Source of the DNA: Lelliottia nimipressuralis
GTDB lineage: Bacteria; Pseudomonadota; Gammaproteobacteria; Enterobacterales; Enterobacteriaceae
Direction: 5' to 3'
Assembly (NCBI RefSeq): GCF_004115925.1
Contig: NZ_SDDX01000021.1
Location: 124,001 to 188,000 of the forward strand
Length of the DNA: 64,000 bases
The translations under genes were made by a program, and so were the position numbers. Below are positions 10,543 through 19,307 of the stretch, one piece after another. Below the pieces are notes generated by a model, which saw only the letters and a list, made by a program, of their open reading frames with translations, was not told the DNA's origin and ran no database searches. Within the stretch, counting starts at the first letter, position 1, and the number at the start of each line of letters is the position of its first letter.

Positions 10543-11778
10543 TCATCCTTCTTCCGGCAACCTCAGCGGAACGGTCAGCAGGCTGGCGGCAAAATAGAGC
10601 AGCGCGATCACCCACAACGTCCCCTCCACACCAAACGGCGAAATGCAGAGCGTGACGATAAGCGGACCGGCAAAATTGCTCAGCCCCGACCCAAGATTCA
10701 GGCAGGAGATGGCAGCGCCTTTGTTCTCCGGCAGCAGGGACGGGATCAGCGCGCTCAGCGGGCCAAAGGCACCCAGCCCGATGGCGTACAGGGCCAGAGC
10801 CAGAAACAGCGCCGTTTGGCTGTCACCAAACAGTACCGGCGCGTAGCACACCGCCAGCATCGCCAAACCGCACAGGGTGCCGGAGAACCAGACCACGGTC
10901 TTGCGCCAGCCGATGGTATCGCCGAGCCAGCCGAAGAAGTAGCTGGCAAAGATATTGACCACGTTCACCAGCCCCCAGATAGTCAGCCACTCGGCGATGC
11001 TAAATCCGAAACGCGGCAGGTAGACCGGCATCAGGATCACCAGCGAAAACTTGCCGATATCGTTGATGGTTTTGACGATCACCGCCAGACGCATTTTCGG
11101 CTCGCGCACCAGCACCATCATCCCTTCGGCAAAGGCTGCGCCGAGATGCCCATTGCTTTGCACGTGCGGGCGATCGCGGTTGAGCACCAGCGCGCAGAAT
11201 GTACCGAGTGCCACAAAGATAAACCCGCTCAGCAGCGTCGAGGTTTCGCCGATGAGGGGCAGCATCAGGCTTGAGTACCACGGCCCGACGATGGTCATGC
11301 CCACGCCAAACGCAATCCAGAACCAGGAGACGGCGCGCCCGAGAATAGCCGGCTCGCAGCGCTGGTTAATCCACACCAGAAACGAATAGGCGAACAGCGG
11401 ATACGCCACGCCGCGCAGGGCGTAGCTCGCCACCATCAGAGGGTAATTCCCCTGCGGCAGCGCGTAAGCAATAAAGGGAATTGAGCCGATAAAGTAGAAC
11501 AGCGTCGCGGCCCACATCAGGCGGCGCAGGCCAAGTACGCCCGCGCCTATTCCGGAAAACCACGATACCGCCGCGACACACAGCCCAAATACCGACGACA
11601 GCAGGCTGATGTGCATGGCATCAAAACCGCGATGCTGAAGCATCGACGCCAGCCAGCTTTGCTCGATGGTGGCGCCGGTGATAAACAGGAAAATCCCGAC
11701 AAAGCCCCAGCACAGTTCACGGGGCAATCCCAGCCTGGCCCACAGGCCCTGCTGGATAAATACGCTCTGCTCCGTCAT
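10543..11778 (-). CDS. MFS carrier of the RbtT/DalT/CsbX (polyol permease) type
   Basis: A 411-residue inner-membrane carrier with 12 predicted spans. The segment YALRGVAYPLFAYSFLVWI closely matches the signature region of the ribitol/arabinitol permeases RbtT and DalT and of CsbX, which places it in that MFS branch. The substrate cannot be read from the sequence. It is the last gene of a three-gene operon: its ATG overlaps the stop codon of the GPH symporter gene (ATGA). It has no counterpart between bglX and yehZ in E. coli. By context it probably imports a product or fragment related to the GH28 substrate; it could also export a by-product. Confidence 0.8.
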   Translation of the reverse strand: MTEQSVFIQQGLWARLGLPRELCWGFVGIFLFITGATIEQSWLASMLQHRGFDAMHISLLSSVFGLCVAAVSWFSGIGAGVLGLRRLMWAATLFYFIGSIPFIAYALPQGNYPLMVASYALRGVAYPLFAYSFLVWINQRCEPAILGRAVSWFWIAFGVGMTIVGPWYSSLMLPLIGETSTLLSGFIFVALGTFCALVLNRDRPHVQSNGHLGAAFAEGMMVLVREPKMRLAVIVKTINDIGKFSLVILMPVYLPRFGFSIAEWLTIWGLVNVVNIFASYFFGWLGDTIGWRKTVVWFSGTLCGLAMLAVCYAPVLFGDSQTALFLALALYAIGLGAFGPLSALIPSLLPENKGAAISCLNLGSGLSNFAGPLIVTLCISPFGVEGTLWVIALLYFAASLLTVPLRLPEEG

Positions 11779-13328
11779 GCCATTTTGTCTCGCAGTGCGC
11801 GCACATTCATGCGTTTACGATTCAGATAGCCGACGCTGTTTTCCCCCCAGCAGTGGTCGTACGGCATACCGGTGAGGCTTTCGATCACCGCTTTGTTTTC
11901 CGCGCTGACGGTCGCCTTGCTGCCGCCCTGTTTCAGACGCGCCACTTCTTCGTTCAGAATCGCGTGGGTACGACTGTTGACCTTAAACTGGAACGCCGAC
12001 CAGATCCCCCACAGCGTCAGTGCGACCGGCAGCACAATCATGATGATTAAAATCATGTTGATGGCCGATTGCGGCTGGGCGTTTTGCCCGGAGACAAACC
12101 CGGACATCTGCAGGGCCACGCCGACGAGGAAAATCGACAGCGCCTGCGACGCCTTACGCAGCAGGCTCATAAAGCCCGCGAAAATCCCCTCCCGGCGACG
12201 GCAGGTGAGGATCTCATCCACGTCGGCAACAAAGGTGTAGTTATTCCACGGAATAGCGTAGATACCGCCGCGCGCCAGCCCGGCGACCGCCGCACCGACG
12301 TACAGCAGGGTCATCCCGCCGGTGCCGCTAAAGTACGCTGACACAAACAGGGCAAACGCCACCATCGCCATCGTGGCCTGGGTCGCAAAGGCGCGCGACG
12401 GGGAGTAGCGCAGGGTCAGCCAGGTGGCAATCCCGACGCCAAAGAACTGCAGACCGTTTACGACGCCCAGCAGATTGGAGGCCATCACAGACGAGGTCAT
12501 CAGGGCGAAGACCACAAAGTAGGTAAAGACCGAGTTAAAAATGTCCTGCGCCACCGAGCCGCCGAGATACATCCCCAGATGCGAGCGGAAGGTTTTGATT
12601 TTTAACGTTGAGACGAAATCGTAATAGATATGGTATGCGCGCGTGGCGAACGGCTCTTTTTCGTCGTCTTCGTCGTGGTGCTCATTCTGCTGGATCTCTT
12701 CCAGCGAGCGCTCCCAGGTGCCGAAATAGACAAAGAACAGCACAATCATAAAGGAGACGGTGAAAATCGCCCCGGTATAGAAGAAGGAGTCGGAAGAGTC
12801 CGGGCCGAAGTACGCCACCAGACGTCCCGGCAGGAACGCCGCCGCAAAGCCTGCGAGCTGGGCGATATACATACGGGCGCTGGTCAGTTTTGAGCGCTTT
12901 TTGAAATCCGACGTCATCTCGGCCGAGAGCGTGTCGTACGGAATAATGATCATGGTGTAGACGATTTCAAACAGGATGTAGAACAGCAGGTACATCCAGT
13001 AGTTGAACCCTTCCACCCACAGCAGGCTGTAGACCGACACCAGCGGAATACTGGCCAACAGGAAGAAACGGCGACGGCCAAAGCGGCGCCCCAGGCGCGT
13101 TTTATGGAAGTTATCAGAAACGTAGCCGATCACCGGACACATGATCACATCGACAATTCTCGCCACCGCAAACAGGGACCCGGCCTGGATCGGCGTCAGG
13201 CCGCAAAAGGTGGTTAAGAAAAACAGCAGCCAGGCGCTGACCAGGGTAAAGGCCCCCGAGCCAATCACATCCGCCAGCCCGTAGCACACGTAGTTCCGCA
13301 GCTTTATTTCCCGCACTTTTTTGATCAT
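11775..13328 (-). CDS. GPH-family sugar:cation symporter
   Basis: A 517-residue carrier of the glycoside-pentoside-hexuronide:cation family (MelB/YicJ/UidB relatives). The N-terminus KLRNYVCYGLADVIGSGAFTL, the loop DNFHKTRLGRRFGRRRFF and the pattern IPYDTLSAEMTSDFKKRSKLTSARM are typical of the family. It carries a longer acidic/histidine-rich central loop (EIQQNEHHDEDDEKE) and a soluble tail. It is coupled at both ends by ATGA overlaps: its start overlaps the GH28 stop and its stop overlaps the next MFS start. It likely brings the GH28 substrate into the cytoplasm. The precise sugar is unknown; GPH members beside pectin enzymes (e.g. RhiT, TogX-type) carry oligogalacturonides or rhamnogalacturonan pieces. 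Confidence 0.85.
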   Translation of the reverse strand: MIKKVREIKLRNYVCYGLADVIGSGAFTLVSAWLLFFLTTFCGLTPIQAGSLFAVARIVDVIMCPVIGYVSDNFHKTRLGRRFGRRRFFLLASIPLVSVYSLLWVEGFNYWMYLLFYILFEIVYTMIIIPYDTLSAEMTSDFKKRSKLTSARMYIAQLAGFAAAFLPGRLVAYFGPDSSDSFFYTGAIFTVSFMIVLFFVYFGTWERSLEEIQQNEHHDEDDEKEPFATRAYHIYYDFVSTLKIKTFRSHLGMYLGGSVAQDIFNSVFTYFVVFALMTSSVMASNLLGVVNGLQFFGVGIATWLTLRYSPSRAFATQATMAMVAFALFVSAYFSGTGGMTLLYVGAAVAGLARGGIYAIPWNNYTFVADVDEILTCRRREGIFAGFMSLLRKASQALSIFLVGVALQMSGFVSGQNAQPQSAINMILIIMIVLPVALTLWGIWSAFQFKVNSRTHAILNEEVARLKQGGSKATVSAENKAVIESLTGMPYDHCWGENSVGYLNRKRMNVRALRDKMA

Positions 13329-14656
13329 TTTGCACTCCGGATTTTTTCAGTATCCCAGCCCGCAGGCAGCGGCGACGGGCGCGTAATGGTGATGGCATGC
13401 AGATGCAACCCTTCGACGCCGCAGGCGTAAAGGGCCGGCAGCCCGTGCGGATATAACTCCACGCCATGAGCGCGCCCGGTTTGCGTATTCACACGATAGG
13501 CATTGTCCAGCCCCATTCCGGTCGGGCGCTCTGGGTTACACGGCGGGCGCACGTCGTAACAGCCCTGTTCATCGGAACGGGAGGCAAGCTGGCTGAACGC
13601 CAGGCCGTTGAAGGTGATATCGCGGATCGCACCGGGCGTTTCGCTGTGCAGATTTATCGCCCCCTCCCCCGTCCCGTTCAGGCCCGAGAAGGTGATCTGG
13701 CTGATCGTGCCCGGCGTGATGTCCGGCGCGCGATGGCGCACGGAGATAAATACCGGGTCGGCTTTGCCCCAGTGACACGGATGGCCGTGGCGGCAGTCGA
13801 AAAGAATGTTGCTAAAGCTCATCTTGCTGAAATGGCCGCCGTCGCGGGAGATCAGGCCGATGCCGCGGTTGGAGTCGAAAATCACGCAGTTGCTGACCGC
13901 CAGATGGGTGATGTCGGCGAAGGTTTCGGTCCCGACTTTGATTGCGCAGCTTTTGGAGCGAATGATGCAGTTACTGATCGTGACGTTGTCGATCGGCTGC
14001 TGGAGTTCGGGTGCTTTGACCGTGGTCTTCAGACAGATGCCATCGTCGGCGGCGCTGAAGTAGCTGTCGCTGATGAGCACATGCTGGCAGCTGTCGATGT
14101 CCAGCGCATCGGTGTTAGCCAGCGCCAGATCGTTATCAATGGTGATATTGCGGATGAAAACATGGTTGCAGCTCACCAGATGCGCGGTCCACATCGGCGA
14201 GTCGCACAGGGTGATATCCGTCAGGCGTACCTGTTCGCACCCTTCCAGCACCAGCAGGCGCGGGCGCTGGGGCTTCGGCTGACGATACCCCTGGTCATCC
14301 ATCTCTGCGGCAAACCAGGCCGTGGCGTTGCCGTCGATGCAGCCCGCACCGCTGAGCATCAGGTTGCGCGCATCGCGGGCGTAAATGAGCGCCATGCGCG
14401 ACAGCTCGGCTGTGCTTTGGGTTTCTGCGGCGCGGTAATCATCCACATTCTGGCTGGCGAGCAGGCGCGCGCCCGCTTCCAGATGCAGGGTGAAATTCGA
14501 CGGCAGCACCAGCGTTCCGGTCAGGTAGATGCCTGGCGTGACCACCAGCGTGCCTCCTCCGTTCACGGCAAGCGTATCGATGAGTTCCTGCAGCGCGGTG
14601 GTGACGGGGGTCGACCCGCTTCGATCGAGGGAGATGTTTTCTAATGAGAGCTTCAT
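13325..14656 (-). CDS. Cytoplasmic GH28 (polygalacturonase-like) glycosidase
   Basis: A 443-residue right-handed beta-helix protein of glycoside hydrolase family 28. N-terminal pattern: ALQELIDTLAVNGGGTLVVTPGIYLTG. The catalytic region has NTD (181-183) and the acid pair D204-D205 in AADDGICLK, matching two of the three family aspartate motifs. The third motif (GHG) is replaced by SCAIKVGTE (236-244), and RIK is replaced by a R271-D-G-G region, so it is probably not an ordinary endo-polygalacturonase. No signal peptide is visible with the start at 14656, chosen because AGGTAA precedes it. It therefore acts inside the cell on imported oligosaccharides. It is first of a coupled three-gene operon, absent from this place in E. 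coli. Confidence 0.85.
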   Translation of the reverse strand: MKLSLENISLDRSGSTPVTTALQELIDTLAVNGGGTLVVTPGIYLTGTLVLPSNFTLHLEAGARLLASQNVDDYRAAETQSTAELSRMALIYARDARNLMLSGAGCIDGNATAWFAAEMDDQGYRQPKPQRPRLLVLEGCEQVRLTDITLCDSPMWTAHLVSCNHVFIRNITIDNDLALANTDALDIDSCQHVLISDSYFSAADDGICLKTTVKAPELQQPIDNVTISNCIIRSKSCAIKVGTETFADITHLAVSNCVIFDSNRGIGLISRDGGHFSKMSFSNILFDCRHGHPCHWGKADPVFISVRHRAPDITPGTISQITFSGLNGTGEGAINLHSETPGAIRDITFNGLAFSQLASRSDEQGCYDVRPPCNPERPTGMGLDNAYRVNTQTGRAHGVELYPHGLPALYACGVEGLHLHAITITRPSPLPAGWDTEKIRSAK

Positions 14657-14663
14657 GTGATTA

Positions 14664-14686
14664 CCTGTCAGCTGTGATGTGACAGG
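14664..14686. repeat. 7-bp inverted repeat at the GH28 ribosome site
   Basis: CCTGTCA and TGACAGG flank a nine-base spacer, 8 bp upstream of the GH28 start and touching its AGGTAA site. It could be an operator or a small leader hairpin. Confidence 0.4.
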
Positions 14687-14827
14687 CATTACACGGCTTT
14701 TCTGCGGCGTGTTTGTGGCGTGTTTACCGGGCTTTTTCGCGAAGAGTGAAGAGAGTCACGCCTGCCGGGTGTGGCGGGAGTGAGTTTTGATCGTCCTCAC
14801 GATTTCATCTGCGGGATAAAAATGAAG

Positions 14828-14843
14828 TGTGAAAAAGGTCACA
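14828..14843 (-). promoter_or_regulatory. CRP-type site upstream of the GH28 operon
   Basis: TGTGAAAAAGGTCACA matches both half-sites of the CRP consensus (TGTGA-N6-TCACA) exactly. It lies 172 bp before the GH28 start in the 304-bp gap after bglX. No convincing -10 was found at the standard class II spacing. Confidence 0.6.
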
Positions 14844-14925
14844 TTTAACGGCGAGTAAGAGACGAGAAAAGAGGGAATCAAAGCAATCAGGCAGGAAAGG
14901 CGCGAAACCTTGCGGGATGCGTCAC

Positions 14926-14949
14926 GAAACCCGCACAACGGCGGGTTTC
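14926..14949 (-). terminator. Likely bglX stem-loop terminator
   Basis: Nine-bp perfect stem (GAAACCCGC/GCGGGTTTC, six-base loop) 12 bp after the bglX stop. The stem is strong but the U-rich tail is short. The rest of the gap (14687-14925) holds the CRP-type site and no gene. Confidence 0.5.
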
Positions 14950-14960
14950 GTCTCTTGTCG

Positions 14961-17258
14961 TTAAAGCAGGTCGAACTCGCCTTTATTCACTCGCGCAGAG
15001 TCCACGCCGATAAAGACATTAAACTTGCCCGCTTCCGCGTCATATTTCATCTGCTGGTTCCAGAACTTCAGCGCATCGACGTCAATCGGGAAGCTCACGG
15101 TTTTGGTCTCGCCCGGCTTCAGGTCAACCTTCTCGAAGCCGCGCAGCTGTTTCACCGGGCGGCTCATGGAGGCCGTCACATCCTGCACGTACATCTGGAT
15201 GACCGTGGCACCGTCGCGTTTACCGGTGTTGGTCACCTCCACGCTGGCGGTGACTTTGCCGTCACGCTTCAGGGTGGGTGCAGACATTTTCACGTCAGAA
15301 ACCTTGAAGGTGGTGTAGCTCAGCCCATAACCAAACGGATAAAGCGGGCCGTTAGCTTCATCGAAATAGCGCGAGGTGTACTTGTTCGGCTTATCGGCGT
15401 TATACGGGCGACCGGTATTCAGGTGGCTGTAGTAAACCGGAATTTGGCCGACAGAGCGCGGGAAGGACATCGGCAGTTTGCCGGACGGGTTGTAATCACC
15501 AAACAGTACATCGGCAATGGCGTTACCGCCCTCGGTCCCGGCGAACCAGGTTTCGAGCAGCGCATCAGCCTGCTGATCCTCTTTCACCAGCGCCAGCGGA
15601 CGGCCGTTCATCAGCACCAGCACCAGCGGTTTACCCGTCGCTTTCAGGGCGCTGATCAGATCGCGCTGGCTCTGCGGGAGGGTGATATCGGTACGGCTCG
15701 ACGCTTCATGGGCCATACCCTGCGCTTCACCGACGACCGCCACCACCACATCAGCCTGTTTCGCCGCGTTGACCGCTTCGTCGATCATCTCTTTCGCCGA
15801 ACGCGGATCAACCTTCACCGCCTCTTCGTACTGGTTCAGGAAGGTGACGATATCGTTGTCGTTAGTGACGTTAGCACCTTTGGCGTAAATCACTTTGCCC
15901 TTTTCGCCCAGCGCATTTTTGATGCCCGTGAGCACGGTGACGGACTGATCGGCCACGCCCGCAGCGGACCAACTGCCCATCACGTCACGCTTGCTGTCGG
16001 CCAGAGGGCCAACCACGGCGAGGGTGCCGGATTTTTTCAGCGGCAGCGTTTCGAGACGGTTTTTCAGCAGCACGAGACTTTCACGCGCCACTTCACGGGC
16101 CTCTTTACGATGCAGACGGCTTTCGGCATTGGTATCCGCCGGGTCGGACTCTTTCGGCCCTAAGTGGCTGTACGGATCGTTAAACAGCCCCATGTCATAT
16201 TTCACGTTCAGCACATGGCGGGTGGCGTCATCCAGCTCTGCCATGGTCACTTTGCCTGTTTTCACCAGGTCAGGCAGGTATTTGCTGTAATACTCGTCGC
16301 TCATGCTCATGTTGATACCGGCTTTGAGCGCCACGCGCACGGCGTCTTCCGGATCGGAGGCGGTGCCGTGTTTGATCAGCTCTTTAATCGCGCCGTGATC
16401 GGACACGGTAATGCCTTTGAAGCCCCACTGGTCGCGCAATACCTCTTTCAGCAGCCAGGAATCGGAGGTCGCCGGGGTGCCGTTGAGGGAGTTCAGGGCC
16501 ACCATCACCGCGCCGCTGCCCGCGTCCAGCCCGGCTTTGTACGGCGGCATATAGTCGTTGAACAGGCGCTGCGAGCTCATGTCGACGGTGTTGTACTCTT
16601 TCCCGCCCTCTACCGCGCCGTAGGCGGCAAAGTGTTTGACGCTGGTCATCACCGAGTAGCGATCCGCCGGGCTTTTGCCCTGCATCGCTTCGACCATGGT
16701 TTTGCCGAGGGTGGCAGTTAAATAGGTGTCTTCACCAAAGCCTTCTGAGGCACGGCCCCAGCGCGGATCGCGCGAGACGTCGACCATCGGCGCCCAGGTC
16801 ATGTTCAGACCGTCGTCGGCGGCTTCATAGGCCGAAATGCGCCCGACGGTTCTGACCGCATCCAGGTTAAAGGAAGAGGCTAAACCGAGGCTAATCGGGA
16901 AGACGGTACGCTGGCCGTGGACCACGTCGTAGGCGAAGAAAAGCGGAATTTTCAGGCGGCTGAGCTGCATCACCTGGTCCTGCATTTTGCGGATATCTTC
17001 GCGGGTGACGGTGTTAAAAATCGCCCCGACCTGGCTCTCCTTGATCATCTCGCGGATCGCCTCTTTCGGGTTATCCGGCCCGACGCTGATGAGACGCAGC
17101 TGGCCGATTTTTTCATCGACCGTCATTTTGGTGAGCAAGTCCGTGACGAAGGCGTCGCGGGCTTCCGGGGTTAATGGGTGGTTGCCAAACAGATCTTCAG
17201 CCAGCGCGGGTTGCAGCGCCAGGCTTACTGCGACAGCTACAGAACAAAGCCATTTCAT
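14961..17258 (-). CDS. bglX: Periplasmic beta-glucosidase BglX
   Basis: GH3 beta-glucosidase of the periplasm, 765 residues exactly as in E. coli. Signal peptide MKWLCSVAVAVSLALQPALA (1-20). The GH3 N-terminal barrel carries the nucleophile motif ITVSDHGAI, with the catalytic Asp near residue 287. It is followed by the GH3 C-terminal domain and a fibronectin-III-like domain (VTNTGKRDGATVIQMYVQD). The frame is open to 17339, but the signal peptide start at 17256-17258 fits. It is divergent from dld, with a 187-bp shared promoter region. Confidence 0.95.
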   Translation of the reverse strand: MKWLCSVAVAVSLALQPALAEDLFGNHPLTPEARDAFVTDLLTKMTVDEKIGQLRLISVGPDNPKEAIREMIKESQVGAIFNTVTREDIRKMQDQVMQLSRLKIPLFFAYDVVHGQRTVFPISLGLASSFNLDAVRTVGRISAYEAADDGLNMTWAPMVDVSRDPRWGRASEGFGEDTYLTATLGKTMVEAMQGKSPADRYSVMTSVKHFAAYGAVEGGKEYNTVDMSSQRLFNDYMPPYKAGLDAGSGAVMVALNSLNGTPATSDSWLLKEVLRDQWGFKGITVSDHGAIKELIKHGTASDPEDAVRVALKAGINMSMSDEYYSKYLPDLVKTGKVTMAELDDATRHVLNVKYDMGLFNDPYSHLGPKESDPADTNAESRLHRKEAREVARESLVLLKNRLETLPLKKSGTLAVVGPLADSKRDVMGSWSAAGVADQSVTVLTGIKNALGEKGKVIYAKGANVTNDNDIVTFLNQYEEAVKVDPRSAKEMIDEAVNAAKQADVVVAVVGEAQGMAHEASSRTDITLPQSQRDLISALKATGKPLVLVLMNGRPLALVKEDQQADALLETWFAGTEGGNAIADVLFGDYNPSGKLPMSFPRSVGQIPVYYSHLNTGRPYNADKPNKYTSRYFDEANGPLYPFGYGLSYTTFKVSDVKMSAPTLKRDGKVTASVEVTNTGKRDGATVIQMYVQDVTASMSRPVKQLRGFEKVDLKPGETKTVSFPIDVDALKFWNQQMKYDAEAGKFNVFIGVDSARVNKGEFDLL

Positions 17259-17445
17259 GTGTTGTACTCTCTCATCATCAACCGCCGGAAAACTCGGCCA
17301 GACCGTGCGAAAAGCGCAGTGTGCCACAAACCCTTTCAACCTTGCAGGGTTATTCTCTGATTTTTCTCATGAATACTTGTTCGCTTAACAGTTAATCGCG
17401 CTATGCTTTACAGCGAGAAATTTGCCCCACCACAAGGAGTGGAAG

Positions 17446-19203
17446 ATGACTTCTGTTCGCACACAAAATAACAACACTTTTATTAACGAACTGTCTCGCC
17501 TGGTCGGTCACTCACACCTGCTGACGGACCCGGAAAAAACCGCCCGCTATCGCAAGGGCTTCCGTTCCGGCCAGGGTGAAGCGCTGGCGGTAGTCTTCCC
17601 CGGCACGCTGCTGGAGCTGTGGCGTGTACTGAGCGCCTGCGTCAACGCCGACAAAATCATTCTGATGCAGGCGGCCAATACCGGCCTGACGGAAGGCTCG
17701 ACGCCAAACGGCAATGATTACGACCGGGATATCGTCATTATCAGCACCCTGCGTCTCGATAAACTGCATCTGCTGGACAAAGGTGAGCAGGTGCTGGCCT
17801 ATCCTGGCACGACCCTTTATTCGCTGGAAAAAGCGCTCAAGCCGCTGGGTCGCGAGCCGCACTCGGTGATTGGCTCCTCCTGCATTGGCGCGTCGGTGAT
17901 CGGCGGGATCTGCAACAACTCCGGCGGGTCGCTGGTGCAGCGCGGCCCGGCGTACACGGAAATGTCCCTGTTTGCACGCATTGATGAGAACGGAAAATTA
18001 CAGCTGGTGAATCATCTGGGGATCAACCTGGGTGTCACGCCGGAGCAGATCCTCAGCAAGCTCGACGATGAGCGCGTGAACGACGCTGACGTGCAGCACG
18101 ATGGCCGTCACGCCCACGATCACGATTACGTCGAACGCGTGCGCGACATTGAAGCCGATACCCCGGCGCGCTACAACGCCGATCCGGATCGTCTGTTTGA
18201 ATCTTCCGGCTGCGCGGGCAAACTCGCGGTGTTTGCCGTACGTCTGGACACCTTCCCGGCGCAGAAAAATCAGCAGGTCTTTTATATCGGCACCAACCAG
18301 CCGGAAGTGCTGACCGAGATCCGTCGTCATATTCTGGGCGAGTTCACAAATCTGCCGGTCGCGGGTGAGTACATGCATCGCGATATTTACGATATCGCCG
18401 AGCGCTACGGCAAAGACACCTTCCTGATGATCGACAAGCTCGGCACCGACAAAATGCCGTTCTTCTTTACGATGAAAGGCCGCGCCGACGCCATGCTCGG
18501 CAAAGTGTCCCTGTTCAAACCGCACTTCACCGATCGCTTTATGCAGAAGCTGGGCACGGCTTTCCCGGCGCACCTGCCGCCGCGCATGAAGAGCTGGCGC
18601 GATAAGTACGAACACCACCTGCTGCTCAAAATGTCGGGCGACGGGATTGCCGAGGCGCAAACCTGGCTGGCGGAATACTTTAAAACAGCCGAGGGCGATT
18701 TCTTTGCCTGTACGCCGGAAGAAGGCAACAAGGCGTTCTTGCACCGCTTCGCCGCGGCGGGCGCCGCGATTCGCTATCAGGCGGTTCACGCCGACGAAGT
18801 GGAAGATATTCTGGCGCTGGATATCGCTCTGCGTCGTAACGATACGGAGTGGTTTGAACACCTGCCGCCAGAAATCGACAGTAAGCTGGTGCATAAACTC
18901 TACTACGGCCACTTTATGTGCCACGTTTTCCACCAGGATTACATCGTCAAAAAAGGCGTTGATGCGCATGCCCTGAAGGAGCAGATGCTCGAACTGCTGC
19001 GCGCGCGCGGGGCACAATACCCGGCCGAACATAATGTCGGGCACCTGTATGAAGCGCCAGAAACGCTTAAACGTTTTTATCGCGAGAATGACCCAACAAA
19101 CAGCATGAATCCCGGCATTGGTAAGACGACGAAGCATAAATACTGGAAAGAAGCGGTACAGACAGAGCGCGACGAGACGCAACCCTCTGATCAAACACTA
19201 TAG
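17446..19203 (+). CDS. dld: D-lactate dehydrogenase, FAD, quinone-linked
   Basis: Peripheral membrane flavoenzyme that oxidises D-lactate to pyruvate and feeds electrons to ubiquinone. It has 585 residues; E. coli Dld has 571. The FAD_binding_4 domain includes NTGLTEGSTPNGNDYDRD and SSCIGASVIGGICNNSGG, and the C-terminal membrane-binding Lact-deh-memb domain ends NPTNSMNPGIGKTTKHKYW. The last ~15 residues (VQTERDETQPSDQTL region) extend past the E. coli end. The start follows AAGGAGTGGAAG; the eight extra upstream codons include that site and are not coding. Confidence 0.95.
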   Translation: MTSVRTQNNNTFINELSRLVGHSHLLTDPEKTARYRKGFRSGQGEALAVVFPGTLLELWRVLSACVNADKIILMQAANTGLTEGSTPNGNDYDRDIVIISTLRLDKLHLLDKGEQVLAYPGTTLYSLEKALKPLGREPHSVIGSSCIGASVIGGICNNSGGSLVQRGPAYTEMSLFARIDENGKLQLVNHLGINLGVTPEQILSKLDDERVNDADVQHDGRHAHDHDYVERVRDIEADTPARYNADPDRLFESSGCAGKLAVFAVRLDTFPAQKNQQVFYIGTNQPEVLTEIRRHILGEFTNLPVAGEYMHRDIYDIAERYGKDTFLMIDKLGTDKMPFFFTMKGRADAMLGKVSLFKPHFTDRFMQKLGTAFPAHLPPRMKSWRDKYEHHLLLKMSGDGIAEAQTWLAEYFKTAEGDFFACTPEEGNKAFLHRFAAAGAAIRYQAVHADEVEDILALDIALRRNDTEWFEHLPPEIDSKLVHKLYYGHFMCHVFHQDYIVKKGVDAHALKEQMLELLRARGAQYPAEHNVGHLYEAPETLKRFYRENDPTNSMNPGIGKTTKHKYWKEAVQTERDETQPSDQTL

Positions 19204-19258
19204 CCACACTGAAATTATTGTTAAGCCAGTAATAATCGTACTAGAGTAATCTCACCCC

Positions 19259-19288
19259 GCCGGAGAACCGCTTCTCCGGCTTTTTTTT
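19259..19288 (+). terminator. dld rho-independent terminator
   Basis: Nine-bp stem (GCCGGAGAA/TTCTCCGGC) with a four-base loop followed by eight T. It ends only 20 bp before the GNAT gene, so that gene needs read-through or its own promoter, with the -10 inside or near the hairpin. Confidence 0.85.
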
Positions 19289-19307
19289 CCTGAGGAGCCC
19301 GCCCATC

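Noticed and set aside
13466-14644. 392-residue plus-strand frame opposite the GH28 gene
   Set aside because: The composition is typical of an antisense shadow (rich in Arg, Ala, His, Val) and it has no recognisable domain; the minus-strand gene has clear motifs.
14910-16163. 417-residue frame opposite bglX
   Set aside because: bglX is full length and conserved; the opposing frame has no ribosome site or family features.
17998-19194. 398-residue minus-strand frame opposite dld
   Set aside because: Shadow of dld, with no start signal.
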